From Brevibacillus choshinensis (lineage in GTDB: Bacteria; Bacillota; Bacilli; Brevibacillales; Brevibacillaceae), in the NCBI RefSeq assembly GCF_001420695.1, contig NZ_LJJB01000013.1, positions 1,329,001-1,393,000 on the forward strand: DNA of 64,000 nucleotides, given 5' to 3'. Both the position numbers and the translations under genes were made by a program. Positions 53,016 through 62,039 of this stretch are shown in pieces; positions within the stretch are counted from its first letter, which is position 1, and the number at the start of each line of letters is the position of its first letter. A model generated the notes under the pieces. The model was not told the origin of the DNA, searched no databases, and saw only the letters and a program-made list of their open reading frames with translations.

Positions 53016-53705
53016 GTGAGAACGACTATACGAAATCATCTAGATCTCATGACCATTCAAGCCGAGGTGTTGTTCGTTCACGATCGTAACGGACGTTTGA
53101 TAGGCATCAATGAACCGGATCGTCAGCCAGCCCCGCGGCTTTTTTGGGGACAGACCAGAACAGGTCACGTACTGAGATTTCAAAGGGATGTGCCGGATCA
53201 TACCATTGCAGAGATTCAGGCTATCATGAACCGGGATGAGACACCTGAAAAGCTATCCCACGTGATCCGGACTTTTGAAAAAGAACAGCCTATCAACCGT
53301 ATTTGGATGGGCCCCGCCTATGCTTGCCTTACTGGCGTTACATCCCCAACCGGTGCGATCTTGGTCACGGAGCAGAATCAATCTGCTTTGGAAGCAGGGT
53401 TCTCCCGTTTATTATCTGAACTTCCCTTTCGAAAGCCTTGTTATATGGTGACAGAGAACGACGTCGCTGTATCTGTATGCTTTTGTGCCAGAAGTACGGA
53501 CAGAGCAGCAGAAGCGGGTGTAGAAACCTTGGAGGATTACCGCGGGAGAGGATATGCAGCCCTCACCGTATCCTCGTGGTGCAGAGCCATCTATGAATCA
53601 CAGCGGATTCCTCTGTATAGCACCTCATGGGACAACTATGCTTCCATGTCCGTTGCCAAGCGCCTGAACTTCACTCTCTATGGAACAGATATTTCGATCT
53701 ACTAA
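53016..53705 (+). CDS. GNAT family acetyltransferase
   Basis: 229-residue protein. The C-terminal half is GNAT-like, with the acetyl-CoA loop EDYRGRGYAALTVSSW and SWDNYASMSVAKRLNFTLYG. The N-terminal half (LFVHDRNGRLIGINEPDRQPAPRLFWGQT) is the additional domain of this GNAT subgroup. Start is the GTG 9 bases after thrC, with only a weak ribosome site, so it is probably translated with thrC. Substrate unknown. Confidence 0.78.
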   Translation: MRTTIRNHLDLMTIQAEVLFVHDRNGRLIGINEPDRQPAPRLFWGQTRTGHVLRFQRDVPDHTIAEIQAIMNRDETPEKLSHVIRTFEKEQPINRIWMGPAYACLTGVTSPTGAILVTEQNQSALEAGFSRLLSELPFRKPCYMVTENDVAVSVCFCARSTDRAAEAGVETLEDYRGRGYAALTVSSWCRAIYESQRIPLYSTSWDNYASMSVAKRLNFTLYGTDISIY

Positions 53706-53744
53706 AAGAAATGACGAGCTTTTCGAGCATCCCTAGTTCTATAT

Positions 53745-53796
53745 AAAAAAGGCAGCCTAACACCACTCTTTTCCATGTGTTTGAGGCTGCATTTTA
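53745..53796 (+). terminator. Terminator of the thrC-GNAT unit
   Basis: GCAGCCT (53752-53758) / AGGCTGC (53784-53790) followed by ATTTTATTTT. Weak additional pairs in the loop. Confidence 0.75.
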
Positions 53797-53889
53797 TTTT
53801 GTCATTTGGAAGGAGAACCTGCTTTTTACCTGTCGAAACTCCAAAAATCTTTCCCGGGAAATCGACAGCGCGATAAATCTAGCTATTGT

Positions 53890-54216
53890 CTAAAAATGTT
53901 TCCCATTCGCGTAGTAGCTTTCCTTTTGATAAGCGATAAACGCCATTTCCACCTCGGGGATGTCGAGTGACAGGATGTGCCGTGTGACGATTTCCGCAAA
54001 CTGATCGCGCGTCTGCTGCCCGCGCTCGAACCATGCTACCTCGACGAACGGATAGGACTCCACCACTTTTCCGCCAAAGACGCCTGTCGTATGTAAACAT
54101 TCGATCGTGAAATTGTCCGTGCCGCATCCGCAGAGAACGGCCAGTTCCTCGAGTAACGGCTCACTGATCGTTGCCATTTGTTCTGCCTTGATGCCTCGTA
54201 CGATTAATTGTGGCAT
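53890..54216 (-). CDS. DUF1904 family protein
   Basis: 108-residue protein starting MPQLIVRGIKAEQM, with ELAVLCGCGTDNFTIECLHTT and YPFVEVAWFERGQQTRDQFA, a pattern I associate with DUF1904 and distantly with the tautomerase-like fold. The N-terminal Pro after Met is also as in tautomerases. Function unknown. GGAGAG precedes the ATG. Confidence 0.75.
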   Translation of the reverse strand: MPQLIVRGIKAEQMATISEPLLEELAVLCGCGTDNFTIECLHTTGVFGGKVVESYPFVEVAWFERGQQTRDQFAEIVTRHILSLDIPEVEMAFIAYQKESYYANGKHF

Positions 54217-54379
54217 ATGGATCTCTCCTCTTTATTTGTCGTGGGGATAATGTCTCTCCTAATCATACTCTTGCCGCCAACTCCTGAGTAGCTGATTTCT
54301 CTATCTTTTTTCTATACTTGGCTGTGTCTATTTTCAGTTAGCTCAGTCCATAGTGACGGGGGAGGTTGGTATGGACACT

Positions 54380-54505
54380 TTCACTGCGGCACCCTGAGAG
54401 CGTCCCAAAACTTTTAGAAAAGCCCGATGAGACGGATCAGTTCGCGCTGTAGCCACTTTCTCGACAGACTTAAAAGCATGTTTCGTTTTTTACTCTATCT
54501 TTTTT
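54380..54505. repeat. Dispersed intergenic repeat, family 2, partial copy D
   Basis: Keeps the order GCGTCCCAAAAC, then TTAAAAGCATGTTTCGTTTTTTAC, like GCGTCCAAAGC ... TTTAAAAGCGTGTTTCGCTTTTTTCC of copy A, and TAGTGACGGGGGAGG upstream resembles TAGTGGAGGCGAGG. More diverged than A and C. The rest of the 54217-54676 gap holds TCCTTAC/GTAAGGA and GCGCC/GGCG hairpins before uppP. Confidence 0.5.
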
Positions 54506-54676
54506 CGAGATGGCCTGTACCATTCGCGAACGTTGAAACGTATCTTCTTTTGTTCCTTACGAGTCGGTAAGGAAAGGCTTACTATTTCACGTCTTTTGTA
54601 TTAAAGTGTATGAGGGACAACTCCTATAAAAACTCGCGCCCAAACTAGAGAGGCGTTTTTGGAAAGGTGAGTAACC

Positions 54677-55507
54677 ATGGATCTTTGGCAAATCTTCGTG
54701 GCGTTTGTGTTGGGACTCGTAGAAGGACTCACAGAATTCGCGCCCGTCTCTTCAACTGGGCACATGATTATCGTCGATGATATTCTGTTGCATTCAAAAA
54801 CTCTGTTTTCGCCAGAAGTCGCGAATACCTTCAAGGTGGTCATCCAGCTCGGCTCCATTTTAGCAGCCGTCATCGTCTTTAAAGATCGTTTTCTCAGTCT
54901 GCTCGGTCTTAAAAAAATCTCCCCAGATGGCAACGGTCCTGGACACAAGCTCCGTTTGTCGCAAGTCTTTGTAGGACTTTTACCTGCCGCCGTATTGGGA
55001 TTGCTGTTTAATGATTACATTGATGAGTATCTGTTCTCGATAAACACCGTATTGATCGGGCTCGTGGCAGGGGCTGTCCTGATGATCGCAGCCGACTGGT
55101 TCCGTCCAGGCAAGCCGAAAGCAGCGAGTGTGGACCAGATTACGTACAAGCAAGCTCTCATTATCGGTTTGTTCCAGTGTATTGCCCTTTGGCCTGGTTT
55201 TTCCCGCTCCGGTTCTACCATTTCTGGCGGGGTTCTATTGGGTCTGAGTCACCGTGCGGCATCCGATTTTACCTTTATCATGGCGGTTCCTGTCATGGCG
55301 GGTGCCAGCTTTCTGTCGCTCTTGAAGCATTGGCAGTACATCACCGCTGATACTCTCCCCTTCTTCATCGTCGGGTTCATCAGCGCCTTTCTATTTGCCT
55401 TGCTAGCGATTCGCTTCTTCCTGAAGCTGATCAACAAGATCAAGCTGGTACCATTCGCTCTGTATCGCATCGTGCTGGCTGCTGTTATTTTCTTCTTGGT
55501 CATGTAG
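54677..55507 (+). CDS. uppP: Undecaprenyl-diphosphatase UppP/BacA
   Basis: 276-residue membrane phosphatase recycling undecaprenyl pyrophosphate for wall synthesis and giving bacitracin tolerance. Both catalytic regions are present: GLVEGLTEFAPVSSTGHMIIV (E-x3-E and SSTGH) and LWPGFSRSGSTISGG (PGxSRS). About eight helices. AAAGGTGAG precedes the ATG. A GC-rich hairpin with a T run lies immediately upstream and could attenuate expression. Confidence 0.95.
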   Translation: MDLWQIFVAFVLGLVEGLTEFAPVSSTGHMIIVDDILLHSKTLFSPEVANTFKVVIQLGSILAAVIVFKDRFLSLLGLKKISPDGNGPGHKLRLSQVFVGLLPAAVLGLLFNDYIDEYLFSINTVLIGLVAGAVLMIAADWFRPGKPKAASVDQITYKQALIIGLFQCIALWPGFSRSGSTISGGVLLGLSHRAASDFTFIMAVPVMAGASFLSLLKHWQYITADTLPFFIVGFISAFLFALLAIRFFLKLINKIKLVPFALYRIVLAAVIFFLVM

Positions 55508-55529
55508 TCTGCTAGGACAAGCCTTACAA

Positions 55530-55574
55530 AAAAGCTGCCTTCCCGTTCACTCATGAATGGGGGCAGCTTTTTTA
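55530..55574 (+). terminator. Terminator of uppP
   Basis: AAGCTGCC (55532-55539) / GGCAGCTT (55562-55569) with T residues; the loop also pairs partly. Confidence 0.88.
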
Positions 55575-55646
55575 TGTCTACGAGACGAGCTTCACTTTAT
55601 GGGTCGATTCTGGATTGAGCGTGGTATACCCAGGCGAATCAGATCC

Positions 55647-57680
55647 TCACGGCGAAGTCAGCGCCATGCCGTTCGTTGCGCTTTCTCCTTGCTGCAATTG
55701 ATACATCTGAAAGTACTTCCCTTTTTTCGCCATCAGGTCGTCGTGCTTGCCTCGTTCCACGATGGTACCCCGATCCAATACGAGAATCTGGTCGGCATTT
55801 TTGATCGTGGATAAACGGTGGGCAATGATGAATGTCGTCCTCCCTTTTTTCAGTACTTCCAAGGCCTCCTGGATGACCCCTTCTGTTTCGGTATCAATGC
55901 TCGCCGTAGCTTCGTCCAATACGAGAATGGCTGGATCAAATGCGAGTGCACGGGCAAATGAAATGAGCTGACGCTGCCCGGCAGAAAGGGTACTACCCTT
56001 TTCGATGACCGGCTCATCGAAACCTTTTGGCAACGTGCGAAGTAACTGATCTGCTCCCACGTCACGCAATGCTTTCTCCGCTCTTTCCCGTGAAATCGCC
56101 GGGTCCTCCAGTGTCACATTGGAGAGAATCGTACCCGTGAATAAAAACGGATCTTGCAAGACGATCCCCATATGCTGCCGAACCTGCTGCTTCGTCATGT
56201 CCTGCACATTTCGACCGTCGATCATGACTGCTCCCTGATTGACGTCGTAAAAACGGAACAACAGATTGATAATGGAGCTTTTCCCCGAACCGGTATGACC
56301 GACCAGAGCAACCGTTTCTCCAGGCCAAGCTTCAAAAGATACCTGCCGCAAAACGTATTGGTCGGAATGATAAGCAAACGTGACGTTCTCAAAGCGGACA
56401 TTCCCCTGATAGCACGGAATTTTCCCCGGATCGACGGCAATCCCTTCCTCGTCGAGCAGTTCAAACACTCGCTCCGCCGCGACCCGCGCTTGCTCCAGCA
56501 AAGCCAGCTGGTTGACGATTTGAGTGATCGGTTGAAACAGTCGATTGAGGTAATCGACAAACGCGTACATCACCCCGAGCGTGAACAGGCTCCCTATTCC
56601 CATAGATGCTCCACCCACGTACCAGATGAACAAAATAAACGCGGTGTTACGCAGCAGTTGCACCAGATTGAAAGACGCCACAGAGTTGAATCGCTGCATC
56701 TTTTTTTGATAGGTGAAGATCTCTTCATTGAGCTCGTCGAATTCCCTTTTGGTTTCTTTTTCTCTGCGAAACGCCTGAATAATTGCCATTCCTTGAATCG
56801 ATTCGTTGATCATGGCATTGATGTCACTGAGCCGGCTGCGTATGACATGGTTGTAGGCAGCGGCATACTTCCGATACAGAATGACCCAGACCACCATGAT
56901 CGGTAAAATAGTGAGACAAACCAGCGCCAGCTTCACATCGAGCAAGAAAAGAGCCGTAAAAATACCGATCAAATAAATGCAGCTGCTAAAAAACTGATCG
57001 AGCACCTTGGTGAAGAGCTCACGTACCGCCTCCGTATCATTGGTGACACGGGCTACCACTTTTCCCGCAGGCAGGTTATCAAAATAAGTAATCGGCAAGC
57101 GCTGAATGTGAGCGAAGACATCTACCCTCAGCCTGCGAATGACCTGATTCGCTGATTTTTGCAGCATGAACTTTTGACCGTAATGGAAGAGGGACGCCAA
57201 CGCGAGCAACCCCATATAGATGCCTGCCAGCATCAACAATCCACTGGTCTCCGGGCGGAAAAAGCCAAATACCTCCTGGTTGGTCAATTTCTGTGCCGGA
57301 TACACAGCATTCCCGGAATCATTCACGATCGTCAGTGTCCCGTTTTGTACCTCTCGCTTGCCATCTGCTGCAATCGGTTGACCGACAAAAAAATACCCAC
57401 GCCCGACTTGCAACACACGAACTTGATTCCCCAATCGCTCCCCTTCTGTCAGGTGGTCTTGGCGGGTGTACCACTTCCCTTGATACAAAGCAGAATCGTC
57501 TCGCTGTTCTGTCTCGTACCACGGAAGCTCAATCCCCAGTATATGAGTATCAATCATCTTTTTAGCTAGAAAGGGTCCTGTCAGCTCTGCTGCCACCGCG
57601 ATGGATAACATCAGCAAGCCTAACAGGATGGTCTTCTTAAAATAAGCTGCGTAGCGAAATAATCGCTTTCCTGTTGACAT
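55647..57680 (-). CDS. bmrD: Heterodimeric ABC multidrug exporter subunit (BmrD-like)
   Basis: 677-residue half-transporter: six helices and a C-terminal ATPase. Between helices 1 and 2 it has an extracellular insertion of roughly 90 residues (about 55-145), as in B. subtilis BmrD (YheH, 673 residues). Walker A GHTGSGKSS, signature LSAGQRQ (altered), Walker B plus catalytic Glu ILVLDEATASID. With BmrC this gives one complete and one degenerate ATP site. It starts 4 bases after bmrC. Confidence 0.92.
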   Translation of the reverse strand: MSTGKRLFRYAAYFKKTILLGLLMLSIAVAAELTGPFLAKKMIDTHILGIELPWYETEQRDDSALYQGKWYTRQDHLTEGERLGNQVRVLQVGRGYFFVGQPIAADGKREVQNGTLTIVNDSGNAVYPAQKLTNQEVFGFFRPETSGLLMLAGIYMGLLALASLFHYGQKFMLQKSANQVIRRLRVDVFAHIQRLPITYFDNLPAGKVVARVTNDTEAVRELFTKVLDQFFSSCIYLIGIFTALFLLDVKLALVCLTILPIMVVWVILYRKYAAAYNHVIRSRLSDINAMINESIQGMAIIQAFRREKETKREFDELNEEIFTYQKKMQRFNSVASFNLVQLLRNTAFILFIWYVGGASMGIGSLFTLGVMYAFVDYLNRLFQPITQIVNQLALLEQARVAAERVFELLDEEGIAVDPGKIPCYQGNVRFENVTFAYHSDQYVLRQVSFEAWPGETVALVGHTGSGKSSIINLLFRFYDVNQGAVMIDGRNVQDMTKQQVRQHMGIVLQDPFLFTGTILSNVTLEDPAISRERAEKALRDVGADQLLRTLPKGFDEPVIEKGSTLSAGQRQLISFARALAFDPAILVLDEATASIDTETEGVIQEALEVLKKGRTTFIIAHRLSTIKNADQILVLDRGTIVERGKHDDLMAKKGKYFQMYQLQQGESATNGMALTSP

Positions 57681-57684
57681 GGAA

Positions 57685-59436
57685 TCACTCGCCCTCCGTC
57701 AATTGTGCTTCCATCTGTTGCCGTTCATATTGCTCCTTGTACCACCCGCCACGTTCGAGAAGCTGCTCGTGTGTACCTTCCTCGATGATTTGCCCTTCAT
57801 CGAGTACGAGCACCCAATCTGCATGCTTTACTGCGGACAGGCGATGCGTCGTAATCATCGTGGTCTTGCCCGCGCGCTCACGGCGAATATTCGCAATCAT
57901 TTCCGCCTCTGTCTTGCCGTCTACGGCCGACATGGCATCATCGAGAATCAGGATCTCTGGCTGAACGAGCAATGCCCGTGCAATCGACACCCGCTGCTTT
58001 TGACCACCAGACAGCGCTACCCCTCTTTCCCCGACGATTGTTTCTACCCCCTCAGGCAAAAATTGCACGTCGCGAGCAAAAGCAGCTAATCGCAGAGCCT
58101 CCTGCATCTCTTCCTCTGTCCCAGTCTTATTTCCGAACAGCACATTTTCCCGCACGGTTTTGGAGAACAAGATCTGCTCTTGGGGAACATAGCCGATCCA
58201 GCGCTTCAGCTGATCGAGAGCGATTTGCTCCAGGGGAGTGTCCGAGATGGATACGCTTCCCGTGCCGAGCGGATATTCCCGCAAAAGCTGGCGTACCAGC
58301 GTGGTCTTCCCGCTGCCAGTCCGTCCTACGATGCCGAGCGTCTGGCCCCGTTTCAAAGAAAAGGAGATGTCCCTGAGCTGATCGACTTGCGCAGATGGAT
58401 AACGGAAGGAGACCCGATCAAAATGAATGGTCTGCGGAATCGCTGGCTGTTGAGGCTGTTCGTGGTCCGTCACATCAGCCTGATACGCAAGTGTTTCATT
58501 GACACGATCGAGCGAAGCACTGCCCCGCTGCATGACGTTGATCAGTTCTCCGATCGCAAACATCGGCCAGATGAGCATCCCCAAATAGACGTTGAAGGAG
58601 ACCAGCTTACCGAGTGTCAGCTCCTGATGAAAGACGAGATAACCACCGTAGATCAAGCCGATCATATAGCAGATTCCCACAAGAATTTTCACGGTGGGTT
58701 CGATGAGAGAGTCTACTTTGGCGACCGCGATATTTTTTTCATACACATCGTCGGTCATCGAGCGAAATCGCTTTTCATCCGCCGTTTCCTGCACGTAAGC
58801 ACGAATGACCCTGACCCCGGAAACCGATTCGAGCACTTGGTCGTTCAGCTCACCAAAGGAATCCTGAGCCTGAGAAAATCGCACATGGATCTTCTTCCCA
58901 TACTGATTGATCGCGTAAGCCATCAGCGGCAACGGCAAAATGGAGGCCAATGTCAGTTTCCAGCTGACGAAAAAACCCATCGTTAAAATGATGACACTAG
59001 TAAAGCTAGCTGAGTCCACCAGGGTCAAAATACCAAAGCCCGTCGTCATCGACACGGCCTTTAAGTCGTTCGTTGCGCGCGCCATCAGGTCTCCCGTACG
59101 ATTTTTTTGATAAAAGGTAGGAGTCATCTTCAGGAAATGGGTCATTAGCTTGGAGCGCAGTGTCCGTTCTGCCAAAAACGCCCCTCCAAACAATTTGTTT
59201 ACCCAGACGAGATTGACCAGATAGAGCACGACCGCAAGTACCGCATAAAACAGAATAATTTGAAACATTCTTTCCGCCGTCATCGTCCCTAGCTGGAGCT
59301 CGTCGATCGCTACACCGATGATTTTCGGGGGAACGACTTCTAGGATGCCACCCAAGATGAGCAACAGAATCGCTATGATGTATTGCTTTCTATGCTCCCG
59401 AAAAAACCAATCAAGCTTTGTCAAAACGGAAAACAT
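57685..59436 (-). CDS. bmrC: Heterodimeric ABC multidrug exporter subunit (BmrC-like)
   Basis: 583-residue half-transporter, same size as B. subtilis BmrC (YheI). Six helices, then ATPase with Walker A GRTGSGKTT, canonical signature LSGGQKQ and Walker B ILILDDAMSAVD, in which Asp replaces the catalytic Glu. That is the degenerate-site pattern expected of this partner. BmrCD exports many drugs and is induced by translation inhibitors. A leader peptide and two terminators precede the gene. GGAGAGG lies upstream of the ATG. Confidence 0.93.
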   Translation of the reverse strand: MFSVLTKLDWFFREHRKQYIIAILLLILGGILEVVPPKIIGVAIDELQLGTMTAERMFQIILFYAVLAVVLYLVNLVWVNKLFGGAFLAERTLRSKLMTHFLKMTPTFYQKNRTGDLMARATNDLKAVSMTTGFGILTLVDSASFTSVIILTMGFFVSWKLTLASILPLPLMAYAINQYGKKIHVRFSQAQDSFGELNDQVLESVSGVRVIRAYVQETADEKRFRSMTDDVYEKNIAVAKVDSLIEPTVKILVGICYMIGLIYGGYLVFHQELTLGKLVSFNVYLGMLIWPMFAIGELINVMQRGSASLDRVNETLAYQADVTDHEQPQQPAIPQTIHFDRVSFRYPSAQVDQLRDISFSLKRGQTLGIVGRTGSGKTTLVRQLLREYPLGTGSVSISDTPLEQIALDQLKRWIGYVPQEQILFSKTVRENVLFGNKTGTEEEMQEALRLAAFARDVQFLPEGVETIVGERGVALSGGQKQRVSIARALLVQPEILILDDAMSAVDGKTEAEMIANIRRERAGKTTMITTHRLSAVKHADWVLVLDEGQIIEEGTHEQLLERGGWYKEQYERQQMEAQLTEGE

Positions 59437-59504
59437 CCGCTGTCAGCCCCTCTCCTGTGTCAACTATCATTTCCTCTGTCTTCTTACCTGATGGACTATT
59501 TGCG

Positions 59505-59546
59505 GAATAAAAAAAGGCACATCGCCCGTAAGCAATCTGCCTTTTC
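59505..59546 (-). terminator. Attenuator terminator 2 in the bmrCD leader
   Basis: On the minus strand AAAAGGCA, a loop, and TGCCTTTTTTT, about 70 bases before bmrC. Inner bases pair less well. Confidence 0.8.
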
Positions 59547-59560
59547 TTCTATGTGAATAG

Positions 59561-59596
59561 AAAAAGCGCCGGTTACGAAGACAGGTAACCTGCGCC
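59561..59596 (-). terminator. Attenuator terminator 1 in the bmrCD leader
   Basis: On the minus strand GGCGCAGGTTAC pairs with GTAACCGGCGC (one mismatch) around CTGTCTTC and runs into TTTTTC. It starts 30 bases after the leader peptide stop. Confidence 0.85.
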
Positions 59597-59625
59597 ATTG
59601 TGTGAGTGGAGGATAAAACCTAAAC

Positions 59626-59700
59626 CTACATTACTCGCCCATATGGTGTGGTTACGTCATGTATGTAGTTTTGTTTACGTAGATCATTCAACAAAATCAT
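59626..59700 (-). CDS. bmrCD leader peptide (BmrB-like in role)
   Basis: A 24-residue ORF (MILLNDLRKQNYIHDV...VM) with a strong ribosome site, AAAGGTGG 7 bases before the ATG, placed between a promoter and two terminators ahead of bmrC. Codons 16-18 (GTA ACC ACA, read after GAC) contain CGTAACC, the same sequence as the 3' arm of terminator 1. It could therefore pair with that terminator's 5' arm (GGTTAC). Position and layout match known drug-responsive attenuators such as bmrB of B. subtilis, although I cannot claim sequence homology. Confidence 0.65.
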   Translation of the reverse strand: MILLNDLRKQNYIHDVTTPYGRVM

Positions 59701-59754
59701 GACAACCCCACCTTTCCAAAAAATGTTGTTAATTTCCAATTAATACATTCTGAA

Positions 59755-59783
59755 CTTTATCATCCCTGCTGTATCCATGTCAA
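59755..59783 (-). promoter_or_regulatory. Probable promoter of the bmrCD leader
   Basis: TTGACA on the minus strand (59778-59783) is perfect. The -10 is weaker, GATAAA or ATAAAG at 16-17 bases. It lies immediately downstream of the gerC stop and upstream of the leader ORF. Confidence 0.55.
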
Positions 59784-59793
59784 TAAAACATTT

Positions 59794-60945
59794 TTAATGA
59801 ATGAGCCCTGTTCCCTTGATTTGCACCTCTACCTTCGGACGAAAGGTAATGCGAGAATAATCCTTTTCCCAATCCAGGTTCGTCCATACCTCCGGATAAA
59901 AGGCCATCAACTGGCGTCCTATACCATACAGATCGCATCTGGCTTCTTGGATCTTGTGCAAAACTTTTTCAGCATCCTTCGTTAATTGTTCGGATAGTTG
60001 TTTATTGAGCTGGTTAAATTGTTCTTCGGTAATCAATTGGTTATGCGGATATTCTACTACGGTGACCTTTAGTTTTGCACGCAAGTGAACGATGATCTTC
60101 GGATGAGAGGAGCCCTCCACTTGTACGTCCAGTTTCCGTTTTGATCCTCCTATTAGCATATTGATATAGGCAAGGGGTCGCAGCTTTTCATCCCCACTGA
60201 TTTTTTTTGAGATTCTCGCCCCCTTCATATCCAGCTTAGAAAAGATCATGCTGAGAAGTGATTCTTCCGGAGTCAGGGTCCCCGTCATCTCTTTGTCATG
60301 GATCAAAATGCTTCCGATCACGGCTGGATCCCCTCCAACCATACCCATGTAAGGGATCATCATGTCCTCCCCCCGATCCAACAGAGATGGATAGATCGAT
60401 TGGAGTGTCGCCTCTGGTATGACCCGTCTTTCTACTTGACTCTCCAACAATTCAACCAAGTATGAACCGACCAACGGATCTTTTGTAGACACTTGCTCCA
60501 TAAGCTGTTTTGCCTCACCCTTTACTACTGCAATCTTTGCCTGTAATCCCCCCATCGGATCTCGATAGAGGATATCGAGTGTCGTGTAGAGATCCTTTTT
60601 CGCTAGCTTCTCGCCAATCAACACTACTTGGTTTTTTGAGTCGTCTATCGTTTCCGATGTTTTTCTGTCCATCATCAACGCTGTTTGATTAACGCTGTCA
60701 CCAACGGCTGAAATCACATTCTTTTGCTTGCCGCCCGTAATACCAGATTGCTGCGATGAAGAGGAGGAAGCTACCTGCTTAATCGCTGGAGTCAATAAGG
60801 CATATGAATTTTGGATTTTCCCCTCCTCCACCAAATCCCGACCGATACAAATAATTAAGTTTCTATCCTTTAATATTCTTTCATCCCAACATCCAGAGAG
60901 GCAGAGAATCGCGAGGATACCTGCTAAAAACACAGATGTTTTCAT
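59794..60945 (-). CDS. gerC: Spore germination lipoprotein, Ger(x)C family
   Basis: 383-residue C-subunit of a germinant receptor. Lipoprotein signal with lipobox LCLSGC, then WDERILKDRNLIICIGRDL, typical of GerAC/GerBC/GerKC. It sits on the outer face of the spore inner membrane. ATG 60945 with GGGGAGG upstream; the start overlaps the gerB stop by 4 bases. No terminator is evident before the bmr promoter. Confidence 0.92.
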   Translation of the reverse strand: MKTSVFLAGILAILCLSGCWDERILKDRNLIICIGRDLVEEGKIQNSYALLTPAIKQVASSSSSQQSGITGGKQKNVISAVGDSVNQTALMMDRKTSETIDDSKNQVVLIGEKLAKKDLYTTLDILYRDPMGGLQAKIAVVKGEAKQLMEQVSTKDPLVGSYLVELLESQVERRVIPEATLQSIYPSLLDRGEDMMIPYMGMVGGDPAVIGSILIHDKEMTGTLTPEESLLSMIFSKLDMKGARISKKISGDEKLRPLAYINMLIGGSKRKLDVQVEGSSHPKIIVHLRAKLKVTVVEYPHNQLITEEQFNQLNKQLSEQLTKDAEKVLHKIQEARCDLYGIGRQLMAFYPEVWTNLDWEKDYSRITFRPKVEVQIKGTGLIH

Positions 60946-62039
60946 GCAGCCTTCTGCCTCCCCTTCCCTTTTTGCCAATAAGAAACCACAAGTAAAAATC
61001 CTGGAATCAAGAGGAAGATGACTGGGCTGAACGTCGCTAGCAGGTGCGCCATCTTATCCGTAACAAAAGGGTCATCCACCCATTGCGCTATCGCAAAGGG
61101 AATCATCGAGACTACTACTGCTACCCTTGTGTGGCTTCGTCTTTTCAGCATATGAGAGATTCCGACAGCGCTAAAAAAAATGAAGATAGCAGAAGAACTG
61201 ATGATTTTCGTTATCCAAAACGATAGAAAAATGAATTCCAACCGCTCAATCACAATGAACGATAGGGCCTTTAACATATACAACACGGGCTCGGGAATAA
61301 GTGTAAGTTGCTTCGCGTTAAAAAAAGTGATGGCAGCAAAAATAGTCATGGTATACAACAGTGTGACAAAAAGATTGGCTGCCATCAGCTTTTTCAAAAT
61401 CCCCTTCGTGGAGCCTTGCACGTAAGGAAAAAGCACAAGAATCGCTTCGAATCCGGTCATGGCCAGAATCGTACTCTTCATCCCTGAAAGAATCTCGGTG
61501 TAGCTCGCCTGTCCCATTGGAAGTAAATAAATCAAATGACCTTTTGAGAGAGCGAGTATGAGCAAAACAATAACAGGGATGAGCAAAAAACTCAGGATGG
61601 AATAAAACCGCGCAATGACCTGAAGGCTCTGCTTACATAAATAAGCCGAGACCAAAAACATCAGCCCCAGCAGGATCCACTTCGGTGTATTGGGGTAGGC
61701 CCATTTACTGATGATGGCATAATAGTCGATTTGAATGAATGTTGCGATGAACAAAAAATACCCGATGTAACACAGATTGATGAGTGATCCAAAAAAGACC
61801 CCTAGTCGTTCCGTTGTCATTGTGAACAAATTTGATCCGGGATTTCTGCACATCAGCACCCAGTATCCAACAACCAAAATCTGTACGATGAACCCGGATA
61901 ACAGCATCGCTATCCAGCTATCCCCTTTTGCTGATAGATGGACTTCATAGGGAAGTGATAGAATACCTGCACCTACTTGAGCTTGGATGATGACGAAAAA
62001 TAGTTGTAAAGGAGAAATTTTCCTATTCTCTGGGATCAT
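60942..62039 (-). CDS. gerB: Spore germination permease, GerB family
   Basis: 365-residue membrane protein with about ten helices, of the endospore germination permease group in the APC superfamily: KISPLQLFFVIIQAQVGAGILSLPYEVH is the family start. It is thought to bind the germinant and form part of a channel. ATG 62039 has AGGGTGG upstream and lies 17 bases inside gerA. Confidence 0.92.
   Translation of the reverse strand: MIPENRKISPLQLFFVIIQAQVGAGILSLPYEVHLSAKGDSWIAMLLSGFIVQILVVGYWVLMCRNPGSNLFTMTTERLGVFFGSLINLCYIGYFLFIATFIQIDYYAIISKWAYPNTPKWILLGLMFLVSAYLCKQSLQVIARFYSILSFLLIPVIVLLILALSKGHLIYLLPMGQASYTEILSGMKSTILAMTGFEAILVLFPYVQGSTKGILKKLMAANLFVTLLYTMTIFAAITFFNAKQLTLIPEPVLYMLKALSFIVIERLEFIFLSFWITKIISSSAIFIFFSAVGISHMLKRRSHTRVAVVVSMIPFAIAQWVDDPFVTDKMAHLLATFSPVIFLLIPGFLLVVSYWQKGKGRQKAA

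Noticed and set aside
59467-59598. A 43-codon minus-strand ORF (starting MAQVTCLRNRRF) running through both terminators of the bmr leader
   Set aside because: It lacks a ribosome site (the upstream bases are CCTCC on that strand), and its sequence is explained by the terminator stems. The 24-codon ORF upstream is the better leader.
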